Source: an uncultured Pseudomonas sp.
GTDB taxonomy: Bacteria; Pseudomonadota; Gammaproteobacteria; Pseudomonadales; Pseudomonadaceae
NCBI GenBank assembly: GCA_946886875.1
Contig: CAMPJN010000032.1
Span: 1 to 17,384, forward strand
DNA: 17,384 nt
Direction: 5' to 3'
Shown here: positions 8,744-15,585 of the stretch, piece after piece
Numbering within the stretch: the stretch's first letter is position 1
How the letters are laid out: the number at the start of each line of letters is the position of its first letter
Position numbers and translations under genes: made by a program
The notes under the pieces: model-generated
What the model was told of the DNA's origin: nothing
The model's input: the letters and a program-made list of their open reading frames with translations, nothing else
Database searches by the model: none

Positions 8744-8813
8744 ATGGCGGTCTATGAGCTATTCGCAGCTTCCGTCGATCCGCAATAGCAGTGGCGGGCA
8801 CTTTCTTCCAGAC

Positions 8814-8839
8814 AAAAAAAGACCCAGCAGAGCCGGGTC
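8814..8839 (-). terminator. Rho-independent terminator of PrrF
   Basis: On the minus strand GACCCGGC and GCTGGGTC form an 8-bp stem (one G-U pair) with a 3-base TCT loop, followed at once by seven T. This is a textbook intrinsic terminator in the PrrF direction. For plus-strand transcripts arriving from the exonuclease operon it is followed by AAATAACC, so it should not terminate them. Confidence 0.9.
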
Positions 8840-8927
8840 AAATAACCGTGATTAGCCTGATGAGGAGATAACCAGAAGAACCCGCCTGAAGGGCTCTTGA
8901 GCTTATCGGCTGATCTCGCGACCAGTT
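8814..8927 (-). ncRNA. prrF: PrrF iron-responsive small RNA (single copy)
   Basis: Read on the minus strand, the RNA begins AACTGGTCGCGAGATCAGCC. It carries the conserved core CTCCTCATCAGGCTAATCAC that pairs with mRNAs of iron-containing proteins, and it ends in a terminator hairpin plus seven U. From the predicted start at 8927 to the end of the U-run at 8814 it is 114 nt, matching the known size of PrrF RNAs (about 114-116 nt). PrrF is made when iron is low. With Hfq it represses sodB, TCA-cycle and other iron-rich targets. In P. aeruginosa two copies lie in tandem at the same locus; only one is present here. Identification rests on recalled PrrF sequence and the matching genomic position next to cbpA. 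Confidence 0.92.
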
Positions 8928-8934
8928 GTTGCTA

Positions 8935-8962
8935 ATAATATCGATTATCATTTGCGTGTCAA
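8935..8962 (-). promoter_or_regulatory. PrrF promoter (sigma-70 type)
   Basis: On the minus strand a perfect -35 TTGACA (8957-8962) and a -10 TATTAT (8935-8940, 5 of 6) are spaced by 16 bases. The predicted RNA start at 8927 is 7 bases beyond the -10. The Fur box lies between and over these elements, so Fur binding would block RNA polymerase directly. Confidence 0.85.
8937..8955 (-). promoter_or_regulatory. Fur box controlling PrrF
   Basis: The minus-strand 19-mer GCAAATGATAATCGATATT matches the Fur consensus GATAATGATAATCATTATC at 14 of 19 positions, including an uninterrupted ATGATAATC-type core. It covers the spacer and -10 of the PrrF promoter. This fits Fur-Fe(II) repression in iron-replete cells. 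Confidence 0.85.
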
Positions 8963-9017
8963 TGGCCTTTGCCAAAATATTTTCTCCGCGGCGTCAAAAA
9001 GTGCCCTGCCAGGAACG

Positions 9018-9044
9018 CCGAACCCGGCGCTTGGCCGGGTTCGG
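9018..9044 (-). terminator. Strong hairpin downstream of cbpA
   Basis: CCGAACCCGGC and GCCGGGTTCGG form a perfect 11-bp stem around a 5-base loop, 19 bases past the cbpA stop codon. A run of five T on the minus strand comes only 17 bases later (8996-9000), so it is an imperfect intrinsic terminator. It would separate cbpA transcription from the PrrF promoter just downstream. Confidence 0.5.
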
Positions 9045-9062
9045 TAGTGGAATCGCGTCGGT

Positions 9063-9863
9063 TCATTCTGCGGTTGCAGGCAGGCGCAACTGGGTGACTT
9101 CCTTGTTCAGCAGGTCGATGCGCCGCGCCATGCTTTCGATCAGGCTATGGGCGATACGGGGGTTGCTCTGCATCAGGCTAAGGAACTGCTCCTTGGGGAT
9201 CACCATCACCGTGCAAGGCTCGCTGGCCACCACGGTGGCGCTGCGCCGCTCGCGGGTGAATACGGCCATGGCGCCGAAGATCTCATCCTTCTGCACATCG
9301 CCGACCTTATGGCCATCGACATAAGCCTCGGCGTGACCTTCGATAATGATGAATACGTGCTCGGCCGAGTCGCCCTGGTGGATCAGCTCTTCGCCGGCGG
9401 CAAAGTGCTGGAAGCCGGTCGAGGGGCGGATTTCCGGTTGCTTGAGGCGCGCCAGTGCATCGGAGAGCAGGGCGGTGTGACCGATCAGGTACTGGATGAA
9501 GAGTTCCTGGCGCTGTTCGCTGGCGTAGATGTGTTTGAACACATCGCTGCGCGAATAAGGCAACAGGCTCAGCGGTTCTTCGCTGCTGAGGCGGCAGCTG
9601 GGCATATCGATGCCTTGGCGCAGGCCGACCAGATCTCCTTCCTGCAGGTAGAACAGGGGGCGCTCATCGACTACTGCATGCAGCAGACCATTGGCGATGA
9701 TGAACAGCTGGTTGCCGGGCAGCACCGTGGCGAGGTCGTCGACATTCTCCAGTTGCAGCGCCTCGCCACAGGGGGCCAGGCCGTCAAGTAACTGAGTGGG
9801 GATGCTTTGCAATCGGTTGATCAGCTGGTCGGCGTAGGCCGGTTGCTCCCCGAGTAAATACAT
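9063..9863 (-). CDS. cbpA: Cyclic-nucleotide-binding protein, CbpA-like
   Basis: A 266-aa cytoplasmic protein with a diverged cNMP-like region in the N-terminal half (LATVLPGNQLFIIANGLLHAV and on). A clearer cyclic-nucleotide-binding domain lies at about 140-250: FAAGEELIHQGDSAEHVFIIIEGHAEAY, then IFGAMAVFTRERRSATV. There is no DNA-binding helix-turn-helix. Its place beside prrF matches P. aeruginosa cbpA, a cAMP-binding protein under Vfr control. In the phosphate-binding cassette, R207 is present, but the Glu that normally contacts the ribose (FGE) is A198 here. The ATG at 9863 is preceded by AAGGAA with 8-nt spacing. The frame stays open 49 codons upstream, but that part includes the end of the neighbouring gene's region and looks non-coding. 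Confidence 0.85.
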   Translation of the reverse strand: MYLLGEQPAYADQLINRLQSIPTQLLDGLAPCGEALQLENVDDLATVLPGNQLFIIANGLLHAVVDERPLFYLQEGDLVGLRQGIDMPSCRLSSEEPLSLLPYSRSDVFKHIYASEQRQELFIQYLIGHTALLSDALARLKQPEIRPSTGFQHFAAGEELIHQGDSAEHVFIIIEGHAEAYVDGHKVGDVQKDEIFGAMAVFTRERRSATVVASEPCTVMVIPKEQFLSLMQSNPRIAHSLIESMARRIDLLNKEVTQLRLPATAE

Positions 9864-9969
9864 GAGCGTGATTCCTTGAACTGGCTTGGCTAACGAAGGC
9901 GCAGTAACGTCCTCTGCACAATAAGGGGCGCTGGGCCTTAGGTAAATCATTCTATCCGGAGGTTGTGAG

Positions 9970-10242
9970 CTAGCTCTTGTTGCGCGACGAACAGGCCTCC
10001 AACTCTTCATTCAATTGCGCCTTGTGCGCTGGCGTCAAGTCGTTCCAGTGCACGTCGAGCAGCGCGCCTTCTATGGCGTAGAGCAATACCTTGGACGCTC
10101 TGAACCCCCTTGCCCGCACCGCGCTATACGCCCCTACGGCCCCCAGACGACGCAGATCGTTGACGCTGTGTATGCCGACTGCGTGAAGCCACTGGGCCGA
10201 AGTTTTTCCCAGATTTTTCAAGTGTTGCAATTCGTCGTTCAT
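9970..10242 (-). CDS. TfoX C-terminal-domain protein
   Basis: A 90-aa protein, MNDELQHLKNLGKTSAQWL, then GIHSVNDLRRLGAVGAY and SKVLLYAIEGALLDVHWNDL. It matches the stand-alone TfoX/Sxy C-terminal domain, a helix-hairpin-helix-like module. Full-length TfoX/Sxy activates competence genes, but the single-domain versions in pseudomonads have no established role. I chose the ATG at 10242 because the family usually starts at this LKNLG segment and GGGAGG lies just ahead. An ATG at 10257 (five codons longer) is possible. The gene is in the same orientation as cbpA, 106 nt upstream of it; a separate cbpA promoter is likely but I could not find a convincing one. Confidence 0.82.
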   Translation of the reverse strand: MNDELQHLKNLGKTSAQWLHAVGIHSVNDLRRLGAVGAYSAVRARGFRASKVLLYAIEGALLDVHWNDLTPAHKAQLNEELEACSSRNKS

Positions 10243-10386
10243 CAAGCCTCCCAGCATGGCTGATGGGCGATACGCCATTGAGAAACGCCGGTATGCGGCG
10301 CTACGGTGTTGCACGCAACGCAGCAAATCAGCCCGCGCGTGACGCCGTCCTTGATCGGATGGCTGCGCGTTGGGGCATTGAGCATT

Positions 10387-11136
10387 TTATTTTTTATGTT
10401 TGCCTGCTAGGCAGTGTAGCGGCCAGTGGATAAAACGTGGCGCATTGATATCCCCCCAGGCGTGGCGCAGTTTGGGCGTCAGATCCGTCACCGGGTCGTA
10501 ACCGTGTTGTTGTTCCCAGCGTTGCACGGCCGACCAGGTGCGCAGGTAACCGAGCAGGTGGTCGAAACTCCAGGTGGTTTCGAGCGCCAGCTGTGGCGCT
10601 TCGACCGGCGCGAAGGGTGACTGGATATCCCGGTAACCGGCGTCCACGCTGCTGCGGCCGGCGGGCCAGTAACCGGCCAGAGTGCCTGCGTAGAAACCAT
10701 CGATGAGGCTGTCCAGTTCGCTGTCGATGCGCATCAGGCTGTAGCACCAGGCGCAGAACAACCCTTCGGGCTTGAGCAAGCGTTCGGCCTCGCGAAAGAA
10801 CTCCGGGGTGGCGAACCAGTGCAGGGCTTGGGCGACCACGATCAGATCGAGGCTGGCGTCACCGAGCGGTTGCGCCTCAGCGCGGGCGGCGAATAGCGCG
10901 AGTCCGGCCGTGTCGGCGGCGCGCAGTTGCTCGACGCTGCTGTCGCTGGCCAGTACCTGGGCGAAATACCGGCGCAACGAGGCGCTGGCCTGCCCATTGC
11001 CGCAGGCGATATCCAGTGCCCGCTGCCGCGCCGGGCTCTGTTGCGCCAGCCAGGCGAATAGTGCCTCGGGGTATTGCGGGCGAAAAATCGCATAGCTATC
11101 GGCGCGGTTGCCGAATAACCGGACGACGTCGTTCAT
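10387..11136 (-). CDS. Class I SAM-dependent methyltransferase
   Basis: A 249-aa soluble protein of the Methyltransf_11 type. Motif I is LDIACGNGQ (41-49), the acidic residue after motif I is in VLASDSS, and motif IV-like LDLIVVAQALHWF follows; the C-terminal half is the variable substrate region. The substrate is unknown; relatives are annotated only as class I methyltransferases. The ATG at 11136 overlaps the stop of the upstream pentapeptide gene by 4 nt (ATGA), a clear sign of translational coupling. The C-terminus AGKHKK is basic. The 144-nt gap after it, up to the TfoX-like gene, holds no terminator I can recognise. Confidence 0.88.
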   Translation of the reverse strand: MNDVVRLFGNRADSYAIFRPQYPEALFAWLAQQSPARQRALDIACGNGQASASLRRYFAQVLASDSSVEQLRAADTAGLALFAARAEAQPLGDASLDLIVVAQALHWFATPEFFREAERLLKPEGLFCAWCYSLMRIDSELDSLIDGFYAGTLAGYWPAGRSSVDAGYRDIQSPFAPVEAPQLALETTWSFDHLLGYLRTWSAVQRWEQQHGYDPVTDLTPKLRHAWGDINAPRFIHWPLHCLAGKHKK

Positions 11137-11480
11137 GGTTTGGTGCGGTAGCGCAGGCGCGTGCCGAAATTGACTGACATAAGGATCTCGTCGGCACTCA
11201 GTTCGACCGGAAAGTAGCTGCCGGATATCTGTGCGTGAGCCAGGCTGGCGCCCTCCAGCTTGGCGTTGCGCAAGTCGAGGCCGCGCAGGTCGGCGCCGCG
11301 AAAGTAGGCATCGGTGAAATCGATATGCTGGGCATCGAGCAGACGCAGGTCGATACCGCGGAAATCGCCGCCACTGAGGTTGACCTCGCCTTCCTTGGGT
11401 TTCTGGCTATTGAAACCGGCGATATCTTCGCTGTGGATCAGGCGGTAAAGAGGGTTGTCGAGCTGGCGCGGCTGGCTCAT
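11133..11480 (-). CDS. Pentapeptide-repeat protein
   Basis: A 115-aa protein whose centre (about residues 34-90) has pentapeptide repeats of the A(D/N)LxG form: LSGGDFRGIDLRLLD, then DAYFRGADLRGLDLRNAKLEGASL. These fold as a right-handed quadrilateral beta-helix. The short length and roughly 10-11 repeats are smaller than Qnr-type gyrase-protection proteins, so I would not infer quinolone resistance. The ATG at 11480 was chosen; a TTG two codons upstream is possible, and the Shine-Dalgarno is weak. Its stop overlaps the methyltransferase start by 4 nt, so the two products are probably made together. Confidence 0.8.
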   Translation of the reverse strand: MSQPRQLDNPLYRLIHSEDIAGFNSQKPKEGEVNLSGGDFRGIDLRLLDAQHIDFTDAYFRGADLRGLDLRNAKLEGASLAHAQISGSYFPVELSADEILMSVNFGTRLRYRTKP

Positions 11481-11569
11481 GGACAAGGTTCCGGTAAGGG
11501 GTTCCCTGCCAGTATAGAAGCCCTGCCAGCATCTGCCGCGCCTGTGGTGGCGCGGCCGGGGGATTGGGC

Positions 11570-13132
11570 TTACAGGCCCGGCAGGCGTTGACGGATACGC
11601 GCGACCAAGCTGTCCAGGCTGTCGCTCTCGTGGGTGTTGACGCGCTTGCTATGGGTCAACTCCTCGTCGCTCAGGGCCTCGCGGCTGGCATGCTGGGCCT
11701 GGATCACTTCCATGGTCGCATCGGAAGGATCGAGCCCGGCGGCTTTGCGTTGTTCCAGCCAGATGGCGATCACTTCATCGGGGGCGTAGCAGTCCAGTAC
11801 CAGGAAGGGCGCTCCGCTGGCTTCGGCGACTTGCGCTGCGGCTTGGCGTTGGGCGCGCTTGAGGTAGGTGGCGTCGATCACCACCGGATAGCCGGCATGC
11901 AGCGCGGCGTCCGCGAGTTGGTGCAGGCGTTGGTAGGTCGCCGTGCTGGCTTCATGGCTATAGATGCCGGTGCCGAGCTGGCGCTGCTGGTCGGCGCTTT
12001 GTTCGCCGAACAAACGCTTGCGTTCTACGTCCGAGCGCAAGCGAATGGCTCCGAGGGCTTCGACCAGGCGCATGGATACGTGGCTCTTGCCCACCGCGGA
12101 TACGCCGTGAGTAATCGCCAGCAAAGGCGACGGAATGGCGCTGTAGCTCTCCGCCAACGCGGCGTAGCGGCGGTATTGACGCAGAATGACTGCGCGCTGC
12201 ACGGCATCCTGCTCCTGGGCGAAGCGGAACAGGCTGACCTTGCCGCGCACCATCGCGCGATAGGCTTTATAGAAGCTCAACAGCTCCAGGGCGGCATAGT
12301 CGCCGGTGCGTTCCAGCCAGCTGTTGATAAAGCGCCGGGCAAACGCTTTGAGGCCGCGGTCTTCCAGGTCCATGGCGAGGAAGGCGGCATCCGAGGCGAT
12401 ATCGATCAGGCGGAAAGGCTCGTTGAATTCGATGCAGTCGAACAGCACCACTTCGCCGTTCAGCAGGGTGGCGTTGCCCAGGTGAATGTCGCCATGGCAT
12501 TCGCGGATAAAACCCTCGGCCTTGCGCTGGGCCAGCAATGGCTGCAGGCGCTCGAAGCTGCTTTCGGCCCAGGCTTGCAAGGCATCGAGCTGCTGCAGAT
12601 CGGCTTTGTCCTTGAGCATCGGGCGGATCTGCTCGAAGTTTTGCGTCACTGGCGCCATGACCGCCTCCGGCGTACCCAGCGGATGATCCTGGGCTACCCG
12701 TGGCGCATTAATATGAAATTCGGCGATTTGCTTGGCCAGTGCATCAATCTGGGCTTCATTCAGCTCGCCGCGCGCTTGCAGCTCGCCGAGCAGTTGGCCG
12801 GCGGGGAATTGGCGCATTTTCAGGGCATATTCGATGACGGGCCCGTCGCCAGCCAGTTGTGGTGCCTCGACGCTGCCGTTGATCGGCAGAACTTCGAGGT
12901 ACAGGTCGGGGGCCAGACGCTGATTCAGACGTAGCTCTTCCTGGCAGAAGTGTTCGCGCGCGCTCAGCTCGGTAAAATCGAGAAAGCCGAAGTTGACTGG
13001 CTTTTTTATCTTGTAAGCGTAGGGGCCGGTCAGTACTACCCAGGAAATATGCGTCTCGATAACCTGGAAATCCTCTACCGGATGGGGGTAAAGGGCCGGG
13101 TTTTGCAGGGCGGCGATCAGGGCTTGGCTCAC
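11570..13132 (-). CDS. APH-fold / P-loop bifunctional kinase-like protein
   Basis: A 520-aa protein with two kinase-like parts. The N-terminal part resembles aminoglycoside phosphotransferase folds: ECHGDIHLGN with catalytic-type D215, then LFDCIEFNEPFRLIDIASD. The C-terminal part is an AAA_33/zeta-toxin-like P-loop domain with Walker A GVSAVGKS (K349, S350) and DVERKRLFGE and VVIDATYL downstream. This two-domain architecture is a widely conserved bacterial family of unknown substrate; drug resistance is not implied. I selected the GTG at 13132, which has AAGGA 6 nt ahead. The frame continues to a TTG at 13156, which has no ribosome site. The pentapeptide and methyltransferase genes follow on the same strand after 89 nt, possibly as one operon. 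Confidence 0.88.
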   Translation of the reverse strand: MSQALIAALQNPALYPHPVEDFQVIETHISWVVLTGPYAYKIKKPVNFGFLDFTELSAREHFCQEELRLNQRLAPDLYLEVLPINGSVEAPQLAGDGPVIEYALKMRQFPAGQLLGELQARGELNEAQIDALAKQIAEFHINAPRVAQDHPLGTPEAVMAPVTQNFEQIRPMLKDKADLQQLDALQAWAESSFERLQPLLAQRKAEGFIRECHGDIHLGNATLLNGEVVLFDCIEFNEPFRLIDIASDAAFLAMDLEDRGLKAFARRFINSWLERTGDYAALELLSFYKAYRAMVRGKVSLFRFAQEQDAVQRAVILRQYRRYAALAESYSAIPSPLLAITHGVSAVGKSHVSMRLVEALGAIRLRSDVERKRLFGEQSADQQRQLGTGIYSHEASTATYQRLHQLADAALHAGYPVVIDATYLKRAQRQAAAQVAEASGAPFLVLDCYAPDEVIAIWLEQRKAAGLDPSDATMEVIQAQHASREALSDEELTHSKRVNTHESDSLDSLVARIRQRLPGL

Positions 13133-13170
13133 GGGCGATCCTTGGCTTTTAGTCAAATTCGAAGGCGGGC

Positions 13171-13198
13171 ATTATGGCCGCTCCAGAGCGCTGTGCAA
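13171..13198 (-). promoter_or_regulatory. Candidate promoter of the APH/P-loop kinase gene
   Basis: On the minus strand TTGCAC (13193-13198) and CATAAT (13171-13176, 5 of 6 to the -10 consensus) are spaced by 16 bases. They would start transcription near 13164, about 32 nt before the GTG start. The -35 is only moderate, so this is a prediction. Confidence 0.4.
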
Positions 13199-13236
13199 AC
13201 CGCTGGGCTGTGTCTGCTTGTACGGGACAAAATGCG

Positions 13237-13242
13237 TATAAT
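13237..13242 (+). promoter_or_regulatory. Perfect -10 box immediately before mrcB
   Basis: TATAAT lies 8 bases before the mrcB ATG at 13251, with no good -35 at the normal distance and no Shine-Dalgarno before the ATG. If used, transcription would begin within one or two bases of the start codon, giving a leaderless or nearly leaderless message. Confidence 0.4.
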
Positions 13243-13250
13243 GCCGCGCC

Positions 13251-15569
13251 ATGACTCGTTCCCGATCCTCTCGTCCCCGTTCCAAGCCGCGCTCGCGCGG
13301 TATGCGTCCCTGGCTCAGTTGGGCTATCAAGCTCAGTCTGGTCGGTTTGGTGGTGCTCGCCGTATTTGCGGTGTACCTCGATGCCGTAGTGCAGGAGAAA
13401 TTCTCCGGCAAGCGCTGGACCGTGCCCGCCAAGGTCTATGCCCGGCCTTTGGAGCTATTCGTCGGGCAAAAACTGACTAAAGCCGACTTCCTGCAGGAAT
13501 TGGACGCCCTCGGTTATCGCCGCGAAACCGCGGTCAATGGTCCCGGCGCCGTATCGGTTGCCGGCAATAATCTCGAGCTGCACACTCGCGGTTTCCAGTT
13601 CTATGAAAGCAGCGAGCCCGCGCAGCGCGTGCGCGTGCGTTTCTCCGGTGATTACGTTGCTGGCCTCACTCAGGCCAACGGCAGCAATCTGGCGGTCGCG
13701 CGCCTGGAGCCGATGCTGATCGGCGGTTTGTACCCCGCGCACCAGGAAGATCGCCTGCTGATCAAACTGGAGCAACTGCCGCCCTATTTGGCGGAGACCC
13801 TGGTAGCGATCGAGGACCGTGAGTTCTTCAATCACTTCGGCGTCTCGCCCAAAGGTATCGCCCGTGCGGTGTGGATCAACGCCACCGCCGGGCAGCTGCG
13901 CCAAGGCGGCAGTACCCTGACCCAGCAGTTGGTGAAGAACTTCTACCTGACCAACGAGCGCACCCTGGCCCGGAAAGCGACCGAAGCCATGATGGCGGTG
14001 CTGCTGGAGCTGCATTACGACAAGAAGGACATCCTTGAGGCCTACCTCAACGAGGTGTTCCTGGGGCAGGACGGCCAGCGCGCGGTGCATGGGTTCGGCT
14101 TGGCCAGCCAGTATTTTTTCAGCCAGCCGCTATCGGAGCTGAAGCTCGATCAGGTGGCCTTGTTGGTGGGTATGGTCAAGGGGCCGACCTATTACAATCC
14201 GCGACGCAACCCGGAGCGAGCGCTGGAACGGCGCAATCTGGTACTCGATGTATTGGTCGAGCAGGGCGTTGTAACTCAGGAGCAGGCCACCGCGGCGAAG
14301 CAGAAGCCCTTGGGCGTGACCCAGCGCGGCAGCATGGCGGACAGCTCGTTTCCGGCCTTTCTCGATCTGGTCAAGCGTCAGCTGCGCGAGGACTACCGTG
14401 AGCAGGATCTGACCGAAGAAGGCCTGCGGATCTTCACCAGCTTCGACCCCATCCTGCAGTTCAAGGCCGAAAGCGCCTTGCTCGAGTCGCTGAAGCGCAT
14501 GTCCGGGCGCAAGGGCGCCGACGAGGTCGAGGCCGGCATGGTGGTGACCAATCCGGAAACCGGCGAAGTACAGGTATTGATCGGCAGTCGTCAGCCGCGT
14601 TTTGCCGGTTTTAACCGCGCTTTGGATGCCGTCCGGCCGATTGGCTCCTTGATGAAGCCTGCGATATACCTGGCCGCGCTGGAGCGGCCAAGCCAGTACA
14701 CCCTGACCAGTTGGCTGGAGGATCAGCCCTTCTCCATCAAAGGGCAGGACGGCCAGGTCTGGACCCCGCAAAACTATGATCGTAAAGCCCATGGCAGCGT
14801 GTACCTGTACCAGAGCCTGGCCAACTCCTACAACCTGTCGAGCGTCAAGCTGGGCATGGAACTGGGCGTGCCGACCGTGCTCAAAACCCTCGATCGTCTG
14901 GGTGTCGAACAGAAGTGGCCGGCGTATCCATCGATGCTGCTCGGGGCCGGGGCTTTAAGCCCGCTGGAAGTCGCGGATATGTATCAAACCATCGCCAATG
15001 GCGGCTTCAATACACCGTTGCGCGGTATTCGCAGCGTGTTGACCGCAGAAGGCGAGCCGCTTAAACGCTATCCGTATCAGATTCAACAGCGTTTCGATGC
15101 GGGCGCGATTTACCTGTTGCAGAACGCCATGCAACGGACCATGCGCGAGGGTACCGGACGTTCGGTTTATAACCGCCTGCCCGGTTCGCTGAAACTGGCG
15201 GGAAAAACCGGCACCAGTAACGATTCGCGCGACAGCTGGTTCGCCGGTTTCAGTCAGGACCTGTTGGCGGTGGTCTGGATGGGCCGCGACGACAATGGGC
15301 CAACGCCTTTCACTGGCGCCAGCGGTGCGCTGCAGGTCTGGACCGAGTTCATGTATCGGGCCGATCCTCTGCCGTTGGATATGCCGCAACCTGACAATAT
15401 CGTCCAGGCATGGGTGGATCCAATCAGTGGTTTGGGTTCGGACCCAAGCTGCACGGGTGCCGTACAGATGCCGTATATTCGCGGCAGTGAACCGGCTCAA
15501 GGCCCTGCCTGCGGATTGCAGGCGCCGGTGGATTCGGTGATGGATTGGGTGCGTGGCTGGCTGGACTAA
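13251..15569 (+). CDS. mrcB: Penicillin-binding protein 1B (bifunctional transglycosylase/transpeptidase)
   Basis: A 772-aa class A PBP of normal length. A basic cytoplasmic tail (RSRSSRPRSKPRSRG) is followed by one membrane anchor (about 20-43) and a UB2H-like region. The glycosyltransferase domain has catalytic E188 in VAIEDREFFNHFG, with GGSTLTQQLVKN behind it. The transpeptidase carries the active-site S466 in SLMK (466-469), an SxN motif SYN and KTGT (652-655). It polymerises and cross-links peptidoglycan on the periplasmic side. The next gene, 16 nt downstream, encodes its lipoprotein activator. The ATG at 13251 has no Shine-Dalgarno; the next in-frame ATG at 13302 would delete the basic tail and also lacks one, so 13251 is kept. 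Confidence 0.96.
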   Translation: MTRSRSSRPRSKPRSRGMRPWLSWAIKLSLVGLVVLAVFAVYLDAVVQEKFSGKRWTVPAKVYARPLELFVGQKLTKADFLQELDALGYRRETAVNGPGAVSVAGNNLELHTRGFQFYESSEPAQRVRVRFSGDYVAGLTQANGSNLAVARLEPMLIGGLYPAHQEDRLLIKLEQLPPYLAETLVAIEDREFFNHFGVSPKGIARAVWINATAGQLRQGGSTLTQQLVKNFYLTNERTLARKATEAMMAVLLELHYDKKDILEAYLNEVFLGQDGQRAVHGFGLASQYFFSQPLSELKLDQVALLVGMVKGPTYYNPRRNPERALERRNLVLDVLVEQGVVTQEQATAAKQKPLGVTQRGSMADSSFPAFLDLVKRQLREDYREQDLTEEGLRIFTSFDPILQFKAESALLESLKRMSGRKGADEVEAGMVVTNPETGEVQVLIGSRQPRFAGFNRALDAVRPIGSLMKPAIYLAALERPSQYTLTSWLEDQPFSIKGQDGQVWTPQNYDRKAHGSVYLYQSLANSYNLSSVKLGMELGVPTVLKTLDRLGVEQKWPAYPSMLLGAGALSPLEVADMYQTIANGGFNTPLRGIRSVLTAEGEPLKRYPYQIQQRFDAGAIYLLQNAMQRTMREGTGRSVYNRLPGSLKLAGKTGTSNDSRDSWFAGFSQDLLAVVWMGRDDNGPTPFTGASGALQVWTEFMYRADPLPLDMPQPDNIVQAWVDPISGLGSDPSCTGAVQMPYIRGSEPAQGPACGLQAPVDSVMDWVRGWLD

Positions 15570-15585
15570 TTGAAGAGGGTGTGAC

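Noticed and set aside
9147..9791. 214-codon plus-strand frame opposite cbpA
   Set aside because: Shadow of the cyclic-nucleotide-binding gene; no start signal or recognisable fold.
9963..9978. CRP/Vfr-like site TGTGAGCTAGCTCTTG upstream of cbpA
   Set aside because: Only one half-site (TGTGA) is good, and its position relative to the plausible -10 does not fit class I or II activation. Too weak, even though cbpA is Vfr-controlled in P. aeruginosa.
11535..11556. 8-bp GC stem after the APH/P-loop kinase gene as a terminator
   Set aside because: No T-run follows on either strand, and the downstream genes appear to be in the same operon.
11564..12934. 456-codon open frame on the plus strand opposite the APH/P-loop kinase gene
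   Set aside because: It is antisense to a gene with clear kinase motifs (HGDIHLGN, Walker A), has no recognisable domain, and is the type of long shadow frame expected in GC-rich DNA.
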